From assembly GCA_014379595.1 (NCBI GenBank), contig JACMLM010000066.1, positions 1 through 64,000 on the forward strand: a DNA stretch of 64,000 bases, read 5' to 3'. This DNA comes from Anaerolineales bacterium (GTDB lineage Bacteria > Chloroflexota > Anaerolineae > Anaerolineales > Villigracilaceae). Below the pieces are notes generated by a model. The model worked only from the letters and a program-made list of their open reading frames with translations. It was not told where the DNA came from and did no database searches. Below, piece after piece: positions 8,085-16,437 of this stretch; the first letter of the stretch is position 1, and each line of letters begins with the position of its first letter. A program made the translations under genes and the position numbers.

Positions 8085-8130
8085 GTAGGTCATGCTTTTA
8101 GCGTGAAGTCACGTTGCAAACGTGACCTAC
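8085..8130. repeat. 46-bp palindromic repeat supplying a stop codon
   Basis: The outer arms gtaggtca (8085-8092) and tgacctac (8123-8130) are exact reverse complements, with further hairpins inside (for example gtcacgtt/aacgtgac at 8108-8126). The right end contains the TAG stop of the gene at 8127-9572. Its right half, gtcacgttgcaaacgtgac plus ctacg, recurs exactly inside the coding region at 11886-11909, marking it as a dispersed REP-like element. Confidence 0.7.
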
Positions 8131-9572
8131 GAATTCAGCACCTTCAAAATAAACTCTGCCGTTCGCTTTCCTGCACCTGCATCAGTAAATGTAATTTCGT
8201 TTTCGATAAACTTTCTGCGTTCAGCCGAATCTACAGTTTTATCTTTCAAATACATATTTAACATATCACGCAACTCAGTTTCATTGCTTGCTACGCGTCC
8301 CGCCTTGGCTTCGCGGAAGCGTTTATGCGTAGGCCAGTCACCGATCTCTTTCAGAGATAAAGAGAATTTCTTTGCTTTGTTCCATCCGCCAGGGGTATCA
8401 ATCGTTGCGGCGATCATAGGGGTATCGTGGACAGCGGTCTCGACCAGCATGGTGGAGTAGACCGTCACAACTACATCGGAATACGCCATCATGGATGATT
8501 TCTCGTCCATGTCTTCGCCGCCGTAGTAGCCGAGTGACCCACCCAATGCCACAGGCTGAACAACATGCACATTGGGATATTTCTTCTCCAACTCGAAAAC
8601 TTGTGCGCGTTCATCTGCAAAGATTTTCGGCTTATCTTGAAAGTGACTGGGATGCAATCGGATCAACAACTGCGAAGGTTCTGCCAGTGAATCAGATGAA
8701 ATCAATTTCGCCAGCGCTTCGATGTTCGGATAGTTCGGCGCGAAGTGGACAAAACTGCTAGCGTACGAGATTAACTTGCGCTTCGGGTCGAGTCCATGTA
8801 ATTTGAAATATTCGTCATGCGGCATTAACCATTGCTTGCGGAAATATCCGTCGTACGATGGGATACCACCAATATGCACATGCTCGGGATTCCAATCTGA
8901 ACCTTTGACAAGTTCCTCTTTTTGCAATTCAGACCAACAAGTCGCCCACTGCACATCAGCGCCTGATACGTTGTACGAAGATGAATTATCCCAGCCGACG
9001 ATGACGGTCATGTTTGGGATTCCACGCTTGGCGGATTCGCGCAGGAGATAACGGTCCATGCGCCAGCCTGGAGTCGAAGCGATGACCATGTCGGGTTGAT
9101 ATTTGTCGAAGAGGTTAGTGTACAGGCCTGGGGTAGGCGTGAAGCGGTTTTGCATCCGAATCAAAAGTTTGCGGGCGAAGGAAAAATTCCGCAGGAGGAG
9201 AATCATCAGCGCGGAGGGAATCCAAATGCCCAAACGAAATTTCCAGCCGTTCTCCGCCCAGACTTCCCAGATGTGGCTGTCCATGGCTTCGGTGTTGATG
9301 CGGCGCGAGCCGCCGACGCGGCGCAGGTAGGCGAGCAGCCATTGAAGGCGCGGTTGGATTTTTTTTGCATACTCATTGGCTTGCTTTAAGCGTAAGCCTT
9401 CAAAGATGAGACCGTGCTGCGTGAAACGTGATGCGATTTTTTCTTTGGTGTCGTCGTCGGTGAGGACGATGATCTCAACGCCCGCAGCAAGCAGAGTCGG
9501 GACGACGTTGCTTTGCAGGAAGTAGATGATTGCCATGCCATGGTCGGCGGAGATGAAGATACGTTTGGTCAC
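8127..9572 (-). CDS. GT-B glycosyltransferase of the CDP-glycerol/capsule transferase type
   Basis: 481 residues from a GTG start. The N-terminal lobe begins with FISADHGMAIIYFLQS. The C-terminal lobe holds LISYASSFVHF, LLIRLHPSHF and the DVVVTVYSTMLVETAVHDTP segment, matching the nucleotide-sugar-binding helix of CDP-glycerol glycerophosphotransferases and capsule transferases. It probably adds a sugar or polyol-phosphate unit in the cytoplasm. The stop codon lies within a dispersed palindrome, so the last one or two residues may derive from the repeat. The specific donor is unknown. Confidence 0.65.
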   Translation of the reverse strand: MTKRIFISADHGMAIIYFLQSNVVPTLLAAGVEIIVLTDDDTKEKIASRFTQHGLIFEGLRLKQANEYAKKIQPRLQWLLAYLRRVGGSRRINTEAMDSHIWEVWAENGWKFRLGIWIPSALMILLLRNFSFARKLLIRMQNRFTPTPGLYTNLFDKYQPDMVIASTPGWRMDRYLLRESAKRGIPNMTVIVGWDNSSSYNVSGADVQWATCWSELQKEELVKGSDWNPEHVHIGGIPSYDGYFRKQWLMPHDEYFKLHGLDPKRKLISYASSFVHFAPNYPNIEALAKLISSDSLAEPSQLLIRLHPSHFQDKPKIFADERAQVFELEKKYPNVHVVQPVALGGSLGYYGGEDMDEKSSMMAYSDVVVTVYSTMLVETAVHDTPMIAATIDTPGGWNKAKKFSLSLKEIGDWPTHKRFREAKAGRVASNETELRDMLNMYLKDKTVDSAERRKFIENEITFTDAGAGKRTAEFILKVLNS

Positions 9573-9638
9573 TGCGCTTCTTTCTTAACTGGGAATTGAT
9601 TCTGTTTCAGGAGGTTTTTATCTTGTCTTTTGGAATGA

Positions 9639-10289
9639 TTAATAATCTGCATAAGGATATCCACCCCATGGTTCATAACCAGCAAAACCAAAAGCTAAAT
9701 GCACATACTCCCACAAATCTATTTGCCTGGCTCTTAGTTCATCTAAAAGTGAAAATACGTCTTTCATTTCATTTCTTCTAAATTTCTCGATAATAAAAAC
9801 TATGAGCATATCTTTTACACTATTTCTTGTCGTAATTCTCTTTAGAGTTTCTTGTGCAGTAACGAAATCTCCAAGAACAATCTGTGTTGCGGCAATATCC
9901 TCAAGTGCAAGGTCATTGGCTGCATGTTTAAGTGCTTCATCATATTGAGCATCTAGACAAAGTGTAATATGGGGTTCATTTCTTATAAGTTTCACGTGAT
10001 AAGGCAATGAATCTTTCGGATATTGTTTTACAAAGCGAAGAGACTTTTCAATAGGGTCAGTGGCACCTAATCCTCCTTTAGGTTCCTCCGATTTTCCAAA
10101 TCGTTTGACAGCATCATCCCACAAACGAGCTACTCGCGGTGTAAGATCCTCCCGATCCAACAATCGAGATAGTGTAACAATATGCTGCATACAATACCAA
10201 TTGAAATAATTGTTGGATGCCGCAATTTCGAATGCATAAATGGCTTCATCCAAGAACTTACTTTCAAAATCTGTAGACGAATTGACCAT
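9639..10289 (-). CDS. Hypothetical helical protein
   Basis: 216 residues, no signal peptide, no membrane segment, no motif that I recognise. The text suggests pairs of amphipathic helices of the TPR kind (EAIYAFEIAASNNYFNW; LALEDIAATQIVLGDFVTAQ). The C-terminus is unusual in being Tyr/Gly/Pro-rich (FAGYEPWGGYPYADY). It sits 5 nt downstream of a GT2 gene, so it is cotranscribed with it and could be an accessory or scaffold subunit, but that is only inference. Confidence 0.55.
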   Translation of the reverse strand: MVNSSTDFESKFLDEAIYAFEIAASNNYFNWYCMQHIVTLSRLLDREDLTPRVARLWDDAVKRFGKSEEPKGGLGATDPIEKSLRFVKQYPKDSLPYHVKLIRNEPHITLCLDAQYDEALKHAANDLALEDIAATQIVLGDFVTAQETLKRITTRNSVKDMLIVFIIEKFRRNEMKDVFSLLDELRARQIDLWEYVHLAFGFAGYEPWGGYPYADY

Positions 10290-10294
10290 AGAGT

Positions 10295-11248
10295 TTATTC
10301 ATAATACATTTTAAAAATTTTGTTATATATTGTCAACAACATCTTCTTGATAAAACCCAATTCCAGTATGCGCTTTCCAAAACTTTCTTTCTTCTTTCCT
10401 CTTTCTTTTTGATTCCCCAACTCCCCGCGCAAATACCCAAGCGTATTGGACATATTCATCGCCAGCGGGTCGGAGACCATCAGGCGCAGCAAGCCTGCGT
10501 CGTTCATGCGCTTGTCCAACTGGCGGACTTGTCCCATGGGCTTGTCCATGTCAAAGGGCAGAAATTGCCCCAGCGTGGATTTGTACGCTGTGAACTGCCA
10601 GTGCGATGCACCTGCCAACGCAGTCACACCTTTATAAGCTATTCTCCAGTCTCTTGTCTCTGCATACACTTTTTTATTCTCTTCTTCAGTTTGCCCCAAT
10701 GAAAGATTGAATTCCAAAAAAGTTTCCCACGGAATGAACTGACCTTCATCAAGTTTCGCATTTTCCTTCGCCCACTTCAAGGTCGATTCGTAAAACTCGG
10801 GCGGTGTGCGGAAGGGGCGTGCAGTCACCATACCAACGTTGGGGAAGGATTCGAGAATTTCCACAGAACGCGTAAGCCAGTTCGGGGAAAATAAAACGTC
10901 CGCATCGGTGTAGGTGATGATCTCACCAGGCGCGCCTGCCAGCATCACATTCCATGCACCACCCTTGCCCATGTTCTTCTCGGCGAGAATCAAATATTGG
11001 ATTCGTCCTTCTTCCTTTTCTTTCACGAGGAAGTCACGAACTTCTTCGCATGAGCCGTTGTCGAAGACCATCAGGTCAAATGGCAAGCCAGCATCTTTGT
11101 GCATTGATTCCAAACTAACTTTTAACACATCCAATGTCTCAGCATAGAATCCGCTTAAGAACGGGATGTAATTTAATAATGCAACAGTCACCCGTTCTGG
11201 GCGGGCTACATCTTTGACGAACTTGGCAGGGTTTTGACCTTTACGCAT
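10295..11248 (-). CDS. GT2-family glycosyltransferase
   Basis: 317 residues, GT-A fold. The N-terminal strand VTVALLNYIPFL leads to DNGS (63-66), and the metal/nucleotide site TDAD is at 114-117. No membrane segments are obvious apart from a short hydrophobic stretch near the C-terminus, so it is probably a cytoplasmic or membrane-associated transferase. AAGGA precedes the ATG. A GC-rich palindromic repeat lies between it and the upstream gene at 11316. Donor and linkage are unknown. Confidence 0.8.
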   Translation of the reverse strand: MRKGQNPAKFVKDVARPERVTVALLNYIPFLSGFYAETLDVLKVSLESMHKDAGLPFDLMVFDNGSCEEVRDFLVKEKEEGRIQYLILAEKNMGKGGAWNVMLAGAPGEIITYTDADVLFSPNWLTRSVEILESFPNVGMVTARPFRTPPEFYESTLKWAKENAKLDEGQFIPWETFLEFNLSLGQTEEENKKVYAETRDWRIAYKGVTALAGASHWQFTAYKSTLGQFLPFDMDKPMGQVRQLDKRMNDAGLLRLMVSDPLAMNMSNTLGYLRGELGNQKERGKKKESFGKRILELGFIKKMLLTIYNKIFKMYYE

Positions 11249-11259
11249 TTACATTCCTT

Positions 11260-11313
11260 GTAGGGGCGGCGCTGCGAAGCGTGCCGCCCAGGGCAGGGGG
11301 GCCTCGCCCCCAC
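11260..11313. repeat. GC-rich palindromic repeat
   Basis: Begins gtaggggcggcgctgcgaag and ends in ctcgcccccac, with complementary GC-rich arms able to form a strong hairpin. It shares gtaggggcggcg and the gcccag/gccctggg core with the element at 23291-23337, so the two are copies of one REP-like family. It is far richer in GC than its surroundings. Confidence 0.7.
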
Positions 11314-11315
11314 GT

Positions 11316-12221
11316 TTATTTAAATAATTTTTGAATTCGCTTCTTCCATCGTTTTGGGCGGGCAATATTCTCAATCATATTTTCAGGTAAAAAGAAAAAG
11401 ATTGTCCGCAAGAACAATTCCAACTTACGGGTAAGTTGCAGCGACGTCATCTTTGGGCGGGCAAGTTTACCATTGATGAGTTGATGTGTTGAATCCAAAA
11501 TCGTGTAGCGAATATTGGCCTGTCCACCTGCGAGGCGGATATTTTCATTCGAGTCAGGGTGGTCATAATGAGGTTTTGAATCAGGCAAATGACTATAGTC
11601 ATGATTTTGATGCACGATCACCATAGATGGTGTGCAATCAATCACAGGCCAGCCTCCCTTACGAGCTTTGTATATCATCCAATTGTCCCAGCCTGCGCGG
11701 CCAATTGTAAAATCGGGGATGTCTGTGTAACAGGATTTGGGGAAGAGGAAAAAATCGCTTCCTGCGGGACGGTGAAGTTGGCCTTGACTATGGACTGTGG
11801 ACTGTAGACGGTGTTCCCAGCCTTCAGTGAAATCAATCGGAGAGGTGATGTCATAGTCCCAGCGCTGACCGAGCAACACAAATTCGTCACGTTGCAAACG
11901 TGACCTACGTGCTGCTTCGACAAAATCAGGCATGAGGATCATGTCCGTGTTGATAATGCAGAGTAATTCACTGTTAGCATTTTCCCGTGCCAATTGAAAC
12001 ATGGATGAAATTAACGGTGTACCACTTTCATTGACTTTCACATCAGGTAAATGTTTAACACTCAGTTCTTTTGAAATTTTGGCAAGACCAACTTCATCCC
12101 CCAGCAAAATGACTTCGACATCAGGGAGCAGAGTCCATGACTTGATCGCATTGCGCTGGATAATCGCGATATGTGGATTAGTGAAGGGTTTGGGCGCGGA
12201 GAAGAGAGTGATTAAAGGCAT
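11316..12221 (-). CDS. Putative GT-A glycosyltransferase carrying repeat-derived insertions
   Basis: 301 residues. It starts MPLITLFSAPKPF. It has NTDM at 91-94, a DxD-like metal site following SELLCII, and later SDFFLFPKSCY and GRAGWDNW segments. This suggests a sugar transferase or nucleotide-diphospho-sugar transferase, but not one of the best-known families. Residues 105-112 (RRSRLQRD) are encoded by an exact copy of the dispersed palindrome, and residues about 137-148 by a heptamer run. The frame is kept through both. The C-terminus is basic (KRWKKRIQKLFK). A functional protein is likely, but a decaying gene is possible. Confidence 0.6.
   Translation of the reverse strand: MPLITLFSAPKPFTNPHIAIIQRNAIKSWTLLPDVEVILLGDEVGLAKISKELSVKHLPDVKVNESGTPLISSMFQLARENANSELLCIINTDMILMPDFVEAARRSRLQRDEFVLLGQRWDYDITSPIDFTEGWEHRLQSTVHSQGQLHRPAGSDFFLFPKSCYTDIPDFTIGRAGWDNWMIYKARKGGWPVIDCTPSMVIVHQNHDYSHLPDSKPHYDHPDSNENIRLAGGQANIRYTILDSTHQLINGKLARPKMTSLQLTRKLELFLRTIFFFLPENMIENIARPKRWKKRIQKLFK
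11786..11809. repeat. Heptamer tandem repeat inside a coding region
   Basis: Consecutive units gactatg, gactgtg, gactgta, gac. They encode part of the HRLQSTVHSQGQ stretch of the glycosyltransferase at 11316-12221. A one-unit change would shift the reading frame. Confidence 0.6.
11886..11909. repeat. In-frame copy of the dispersed palindrome
   Basis: A 24-nt sequence identical to the right half of the element ending at 8131 (gtcacgttgcaaacgtgac followed by ctacg). It lies within codons 105-112 of the glycosyltransferase at 11316-12221, without disrupting the frame. Confidence 0.75.
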
Positions 12222-12222
12222 T

Positions 12223-12248
12223 AGTGAATAGGGAATAGTAATAGGTGA
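12223..12248. repeat. Degenerate heptamer run between genes
   Basis: The spacer between the GT gene and the cytidylyltransferase gene reads agtgaat, agggaat, agtaata, ggtgatt: four degenerate 7-nt units. The same 7-nt period is seen in the runs at 253-273, 11786-11809, 24515-24547 and 27235-27262. Confidence 0.4.
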
Positions 12249-13064
12249 TTACTTTTTAGTCGCACGAGTATCAATATCTTTGAGTGTCTTGTGTTGAACA
12301 CCCGCGTTGATCTCCATCAATTTAGGTTCATCATGGACTAAATCCAACACTTCCTTCCACAAGAAATTATCACGTCCATTAAAGCGAGAATAAACTTGTC
12401 GCATGAATTCTAAATCTTCGGGAGTGTCTACCGTCCAGCGGTAATCGCCGAAGTCTGTGGTGTGATGAAGCAGGGCGATATTAAATCCACGTTGAGAAGT
12501 TCCAATTTCAAGCGTTCGGCTTTGACGAGACAACTGCACTCCTTCATAGAAATAAGGCATGGCATGTTCGCGGTGCTGCGGCTCTTTGGCTTCCTTCCAT
12601 GCTTTCTTTAGAACTTTGAAAGTACAGGCTTCCACATCCAAGCCAATGGGATAGGTGCGAGTCCATGGTGGAGGCAGGCGATTGCAGACAAAGTCATATT
12701 CATCTTTGAGCAGAGTGTTCACAACATTATCAATTAACTCAGGATCAATGACAGGACAATCTGCCGTGATGCGGACGACCACATCTGCTTTGGCTTGTAG
12801 TGCTGTTTGATAATAACGGTCAAGCACATCGAACTGACTGCCTCGGGTGAAGGGAATGCCGCTAAAGTCGCAGTATTCAGCTACGGGGTCGTCAGAGGGA
12901 TCAGTTGTCGTGGCGAAAATCGTTTCGGTAACTGAAGCAGAGCGTGAGGTCCGAATGAAGACGCGTTGCAACATGGGCTGACCTGCAATATCTGCGAATA
13001 TTTTTCCAGGCAAACGGGATGAAGACATGCGTCCCTGAATGATAGCTACTACTTTTGGTTTCAT
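12249..13064 (-). CDS. SpsF/NeuA-like cytidylyltransferase family protein
   Basis: 271 residues. It starts with the nucleotide-binding loop AIIQGRMSSSRLPGK (7-21). It continues with ADVVVRITADCPVIDPELID and the RWTVDTPEDLEFM segment, typical of SpsF-type proteins (CMP-KDO/NeuA synthetase fold). Such proteins are common in flagellin-glycan and spore-coat polysaccharide loci and are thought to activate an acidic sugar or polyol with CTP, or to act as sugar-phosphate nucleotidyltransferases. Here it lies a few genes from neuB. It could provide a second CMP- or CDP-activated donor. The family assignment is strong; the substrate is unknown. Confidence 0.78.
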   Translation of the reverse strand: MKPKVVAIIQGRMSSSRLPGKIFADIAGQPMLQRVFIRTSRSASVTETIFATTTDPSDDPVAEYCDFSGIPFTRGSQFDVLDRYYQTALQAKADVVVRITADCPVIDPELIDNVVNTLLKDEYDFVCNRLPPPWTRTYPIGLDVEACTFKVLKKAWKEAKEPQHREHAMPYFYEGVQLSRQSRTLEIGTSQRGFNIALLHHTTDFGDYRWTVDTPEDLEFMRQVYSRFNGRDNFLWKEVLDLVHDEPKLMEINAGVQHKTLKDIDTRATKK

Positions 13065-13075
13065 AAAATTGTTTA

Positions 13076-13103
13076 TAGAGGCGGACGGCCAACTGCCCCT
13101 ACG
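13076..13103. repeat. Palindromic repeat supplying a stop codon
   Basis: tagaggcggacggccaactg followed by cccctacg; the ends are near-complementary (one mismatch). The stop TAG of the gene at 13099-14424 (minus strand) falls in the gcccctac end. It is similar in its gtaggggc end to the GC-rich elements at 11260 and 23291. Confidence 0.5.
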
Positions 13104-14424
13104 CGTTTTGTGCCTCGGATGGAATTGGAAGTGGAGTCACAAACCCTTTGGCTCTAAATTTTTCAACATAATCATGCACCATCCAATAATCAAGCCCCAC
13201 TTGATCTGCAATATCGAAGACACTGTGCTGACCTTCAAAGCGCATCATAATCTTTTCAATGGCTCGATTAAGAGCAAAGTTTTCATGCCAATCGACCCAA
13301 AGACCATTGCCGCTGAGAAACACAGGACCACGGAAAGTGCGCTTTGGAATATAGTTTGTAGCGAAGATACGCACAATTTGTTCAGCGGTCTCTGCCGCAC
13401 CACTTAACATATCATCGTGAATGATATCCAAGTTATCGTCCGTGGTGTGATATTCATCGTAGGGCCAGCGATTGATTGAGATACTGGGAACATTGACACC
13501 CGGCCCATTTATCACACGTTCGTCGTTGGGCGGATAATCTGCAAATGATCTTTCATCGTGCTGAATATTTTTTACAACCGAAGCGGCAATTCGATCTAAC
13601 ACATGCGTATGCTGACGCGTATGATGCCAGGCAATTTTATTTTTGTTGCCTGTCATCTCCATGAAAATACTACCGCGCATATTTTGAATGAGATGTTCAT
13701 TATGAGAAAGCCAGACAATCGTACCAATGGTCTCAGGTCCAAACCAAAAGCGGACACTCATTGAGCCGGGGGGCAAAGGTTTTTCAGCAAGTCTTCTTGC
13801 AAGGTCAATTGCGCTAACCACACCCGCACCATCGTCATTGGCCTGCATGGGATGGCATGTATGGGCCTGAATGACTATCTCTCCAGCTTCTGGATTCGCT
13901 CCGCCTTCAGGATGAATCACAGCCGTCGCAATTTTGAAGCCTTGCTTCGGGTCAGTTACAAACTCGGATTTAATGACTGCACGATACTTTTTATCTCGCG
14001 GAAGCTTATCAAATATATTCTTTGATAAACAGAATCCCCAGACACGGTCATAATATTTAAACACCCACGGAATCGTATGCGGACGTTTTTCATTGAAATG
14101 CAAATGAGGTTGAAGCTCTTCAAAAGTAAATGTTCCATCTATAGGTAGTGAATAGGAAACAATATGAAGCGGATTGTTTTTGAAATCAACAATCCGTTCG
14201 CCGCCTTCAATTTCAAGATATGCTTCGTGAACTACATATCTTTCGGGCACTTTCCATGTCCATGCTTGTTCGAGGGGAGTGTAAGTCTCGATTGTGTAAT
14301 TAGAAGAATCAGGCATGTAGGAGCCTATGATTTCAAGCGTTTTGTCTTGATCATCAGAGGCGAGAGTTCGATGAAGTGGATAAAACTCAGAGAGAATGGA
14401 TTTGAGAGATGTATAAGGTTTCAT
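13099..14424 (-). CDS. DUF4910/DUF2172 M28-like hydrolase (Cj1295-like)
   Basis: 441 residues from the ATG at 14422-14424. An in-frame start 23 codons further upstream lies inside a dispersed repeat and is rejected. HTCHP at 188-192 and NDDG at 196-199 are zinc-aminopeptidase-like metal sites, followed by FWFGPETIGT with the likely general-base Glu. The C-terminal 60 residues form a winged-helix-like domain (IEKIMMRFEGQHSVFDIADQ). This is the architecture of DUF4910 proteins. In Campylobacter jejuni, Cj1295 of this family is needed to place a di-O-methylglyceric acid group on pseudaminic acid. Together with the adjacent AAC(3)-like gene it suggests acyl modification of a nonulosonic acid. Confidence 0.78.
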   Translation of the reverse strand: MKPYTSLKSILSEFYPLHRTLASDDQDKTLEIIGSYMPDSSNYTIETYTPLEQAWTWKVPERYVVHEAYLEIEGGERIVDFKNNPLHIVSYSLPIDGTFTFEELQPHLHFNEKRPHTIPWVFKYYDRVWGFCLSKNIFDKLPRDKKYRAVIKSEFVTDPKQGFKIATAVIHPEGGANPEAGEIVIQAHTCHPMQANDDGAGVVSAIDLARRLAEKPLPPGSMSVRFWFGPETIGTIVWLSHNEHLIQNMRGSIFMEMTGNKNKIAWHHTRQHTHVLDRIAASVVKNIQHDERSFADYPPNDERVINGPGVNVPSISINRWPYDEYHTTDDNLDIIHDDMLSGAAETAEQIVRIFATNYIPKRTFRGPVFLSGNGLWVDWHENFALNRAIEKIMMRFEGQHSVFDIADQVGLDYWMVHDYVEKFRAKGFVTPLPIPSEAQNA

Positions 14425-14445
14425 GTTCTGCCTTTTATAAAATTC

Positions 14446-14563
14446 GGTGGTCGAGTAAGGCGAGTGATTTTCTCGCCTGTATCGAGACCACAAATTTCGA
14501 GTTTACTTTAAATTGCTGGTTTCGATACAGCGGCAAAGAGCATACCACCTACTCAACCAGCGG
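14446..14563. repeat. Composite inverted repeat upstream of the DUF4910 gene
   Basis: Contains ggtggtcgagta (14446), a ggcgag/ctcgcc hairpin (14459-14464 with 14472-14477), then ctggtttcgatacagcgg (14516) and cctactcaaccagcgg (14548). gctggtt (14515-14521) pairs with aaccagc (14555-14561). It looks like two REP-type units in opposite orientation filling the gap between the AAC(3)-like and DUF4910 genes. Confidence 0.55.
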
Positions 14564-14572
14564 AGTTTTTAT

Positions 14573-15331
14573 TTAATATTTCGGCTCTTCAATATAATGC
14601 AATTTCTCAGGGTGGTCGCGCACAATGACAGACATATTATCAAAGAATTCATTTGCCGTCAGGTAATGGACTTTTGCGCCACCTACTTGAACTTCCTTAA
14701 TAATTCCTGCATGTAGTAAATCGTTCATGCCTGGCACAATATAAGTTTTCACGCGGTCATTCAAACGCACAAACATTGAGTACTTTTTTGTCTGCGGCAC
14801 ACGATCATAGCCCATATAAATGCCAGCAAATTCTTTTGTGCGCCGATAATCACAACCGACGTTATATTCAATATAATGATGCATTGAAAACGAGTTATTG
14901 AAATCAAGCCCGATGCTAATTATGGTTGCGTTTAATTTATGAAATAATGCGAATGCAGAGTTCGGTCCATAGGCTTCCACATCTTCAGTTTTTGAGAATT
15001 CGTCGGCACGGGCTCCTAAAGCGGAGAAACTGTAGATCGGATGCGGAGTCCGCTTTGCGTTAGGTCTGAGGCGTGCTTGCTCGGTGATCATGCCCATTTT
15101 CGAAGGCGTTTCCATTACGTCAAAATAATGCGTCTCCGTCCACGATTGAAAATTAAATGCTGGGAAAAGCACAGTTCCATTTTTCCCCGCTAACTCCTGC
15201 ATCACATCGATTACGGTGTCTACACCACCATCTACGCCGCCCAAAGATTTATAAGATGTATGCACAACGATGGTATCGCTTTGGATTTTTATTTTTCCAA
15301 AACCATCCAGCAGCTCTTTTTTATTGAGCAT
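14573..15331 (-). CDS. AAC(3)-family (aminoglycoside 3-N-acetyltransferase-like) acyltransferase
   Basis: 252 residues from the ATG at 15329-15331, preceded by GGGGGG. Family text is clear: VHTSYKSLGGVDGGVDTVID near the N-terminus, NGTVLFPAFNF, KRTPHPIYSFSALG and SMHHYIEY. Despite the name, members in glycan loci (for example Cj1296/Cj1297 of C. jejuni) are acyl-CoA-dependent N- or O-acyltransferases, not drug resistance enzymes. Its start overlaps the end of the upstream GT4 gene by 11 nt (ATGCTCAATAA), implying coupled translation. Paired with the DUF4910 gene it probably modifies an amino sugar of the glycan. Confidence 0.85.
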   Translation of the reverse strand: MLNKKELLDGFGKIKIQSDTIVVHTSYKSLGGVDGGVDTVIDVMQELAGKNGTVLFPAFNFQSWTETHYFDVMETPSKMGMITEQARLRPNAKRTPHPIYSFSALGARADEFSKTEDVEAYGPNSAFALFHKLNATIISIGLDFNNSFSMHHYIEYNVGCDYRRTKEFAGIYMGYDRVPQTKKYSMFVRLNDRVKTYIVPGMNDLLHAGIIKEVQVGGAKVHYLTANEFFDNMSVIVRDHPEKLHYIEEPKY

Positions 15332-16424
15332 TTTTTCCCCCCAAACTTCGATAAACATTCATCAACGTTTCGGCATTCTTTTTCCAATCTGCACGCATCT
15401 CTGCGGACCTTCGGCTTGCTGCGCCAATCCCCGAAAGTTTATCCTTTTGAGCAATTGCTGTGAGAATCTTACCAACAAGTTCATTCTCATCGCCGTCATG
15501 AAACAACCAGCCATTTTCATTTTCAGTGATCCATTCCTTATTAGCAGGAATATCTGAAACCAAACAAGGCAAACCGCAGGCCAACGCTTCCATTAGCGAA
15601 ACGGACGAACCATCTATATGTGAAGGCGAAATATAAAGATCAGCTACCTGATACCAGCGCGGTAAATCGGTTTGTGAGATCTGCCCTCCAAATGTGACTC
15701 GATCTGACACGCCGCCAACCTGCAAGATGTGACGTATATGATTTCCCAGAGAGCCATCGCCGAGCAATATCAAATCTGCATTTCCACTTTGTTTAGCTAA
15801 TTTGACAAATGCACGTGCAAGTAAATCTACGCCGTAACGTGTTTCCCATGAGCGGTTGCAGAATAAAGTGAAGTGACTTGTATTCACTACCCAGTGATCA
15901 GGGTTTGGCTTGAATTGTTCCAAGTCAACACCCCAGGGAAATACCACTGTTTTTTCGGGGCTGACTCCATATTTTATAGCCAGATCACGCGTTACCTTTG
16001 CATCACTGGTAAAGAATGAGGAACGCTTTAATGTGTAGCGCGTTACCCATTCCATCCATTTACTTTTATGTACATCCTCCATCAGATCAAATCCCCAGGA
16101 CATGGTAAGCACGGTGCGAAATCCACTTAATATAGCAATGAATGCACAGGTTTGAATCGGACCTGCATGGATCAGGTCAGGCTTGATTTTTTTCACCAAA
16201 CGCCGAAAGTCTAAAACCAACTTCACGAGGTTCCCCCAGCGAAACGGCTCACGCCCGCCCTTCCAGGTGACTTGATTCACATTTTCAGGAATAGGACGAT
16301 CTTCCACTTGTCGTTGATTTCCTTCCAGTTGGACAAAGAACGCCTCATGCCCGCCCTCAACAATGGATTTGAGGAAGCGATAATCGTGGGTGGTATAGCC
16401 GAGGGAGAAATAGATAAGTTTCAT
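15321..16424 (-). CDS. GT4-family glycosyltransferase
   Basis: 367 residues, GT-B fold. The N-lobe starts MKLIYFSLGYTTHDYRFLKS. The C-lobe contains FTLFCNRSWETRYGVD, the VADLYISPSHIDGSSVSLMEALACGLPCLVSD segment with the conserved E-x7-E, and NGWLFHDGDENEL. It is a retaining transferase using a nucleotide sugar in the cytoplasm. It overlaps the downstream AAC(3)-like gene by 11 nt. A 95-bp hairpin repeat separates it from neuB. The donor is unknown. Confidence 0.88.
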   Translation of the reverse strand: MKLIYFSLGYTTHDYRFLKSIVEGGHEAFFVQLEGNQRQVEDRPIPENVNQVTWKGGREPFRWGNLVKLVLDFRRLVKKIKPDLIHAGPIQTCAFIAILSGFRTVLTMSWGFDLMEDVHKSKWMEWVTRYTLKRSSFFTSDAKVTRDLAIKYGVSPEKTVVFPWGVDLEQFKPNPDHWVVNTSHFTLFCNRSWETRYGVDLLARAFVKLAKQSGNADLILLGDGSLGNHIRHILQVGGVSDRVTFGGQISQTDLPRWYQVADLYISPSHIDGSSVSLMEALACGLPCLVSDIPANKEWITENENGWLFHDGDENELVGKILTAIAQKDKLSGIGAASRRSAEMRADWKKNAETLMNVYRSLGGKNAQ

Positions 16425-16437
16425 GTTTCATGTCCGC

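Noticed and set aside
14425-14493. A 23-codon N-terminal extension of the DUF4910 protein
   Set aside because: It is encoded by a dispersed inverted repeat and precedes an ATG with a usable AAGGCAG site.
14573-15331. An aminoglycoside resistance gene
   Set aside because: The AAC(3) fold is widely used in glycan loci; the context and the Cj1296/Cj1297 parallel make drug resistance unlikely.
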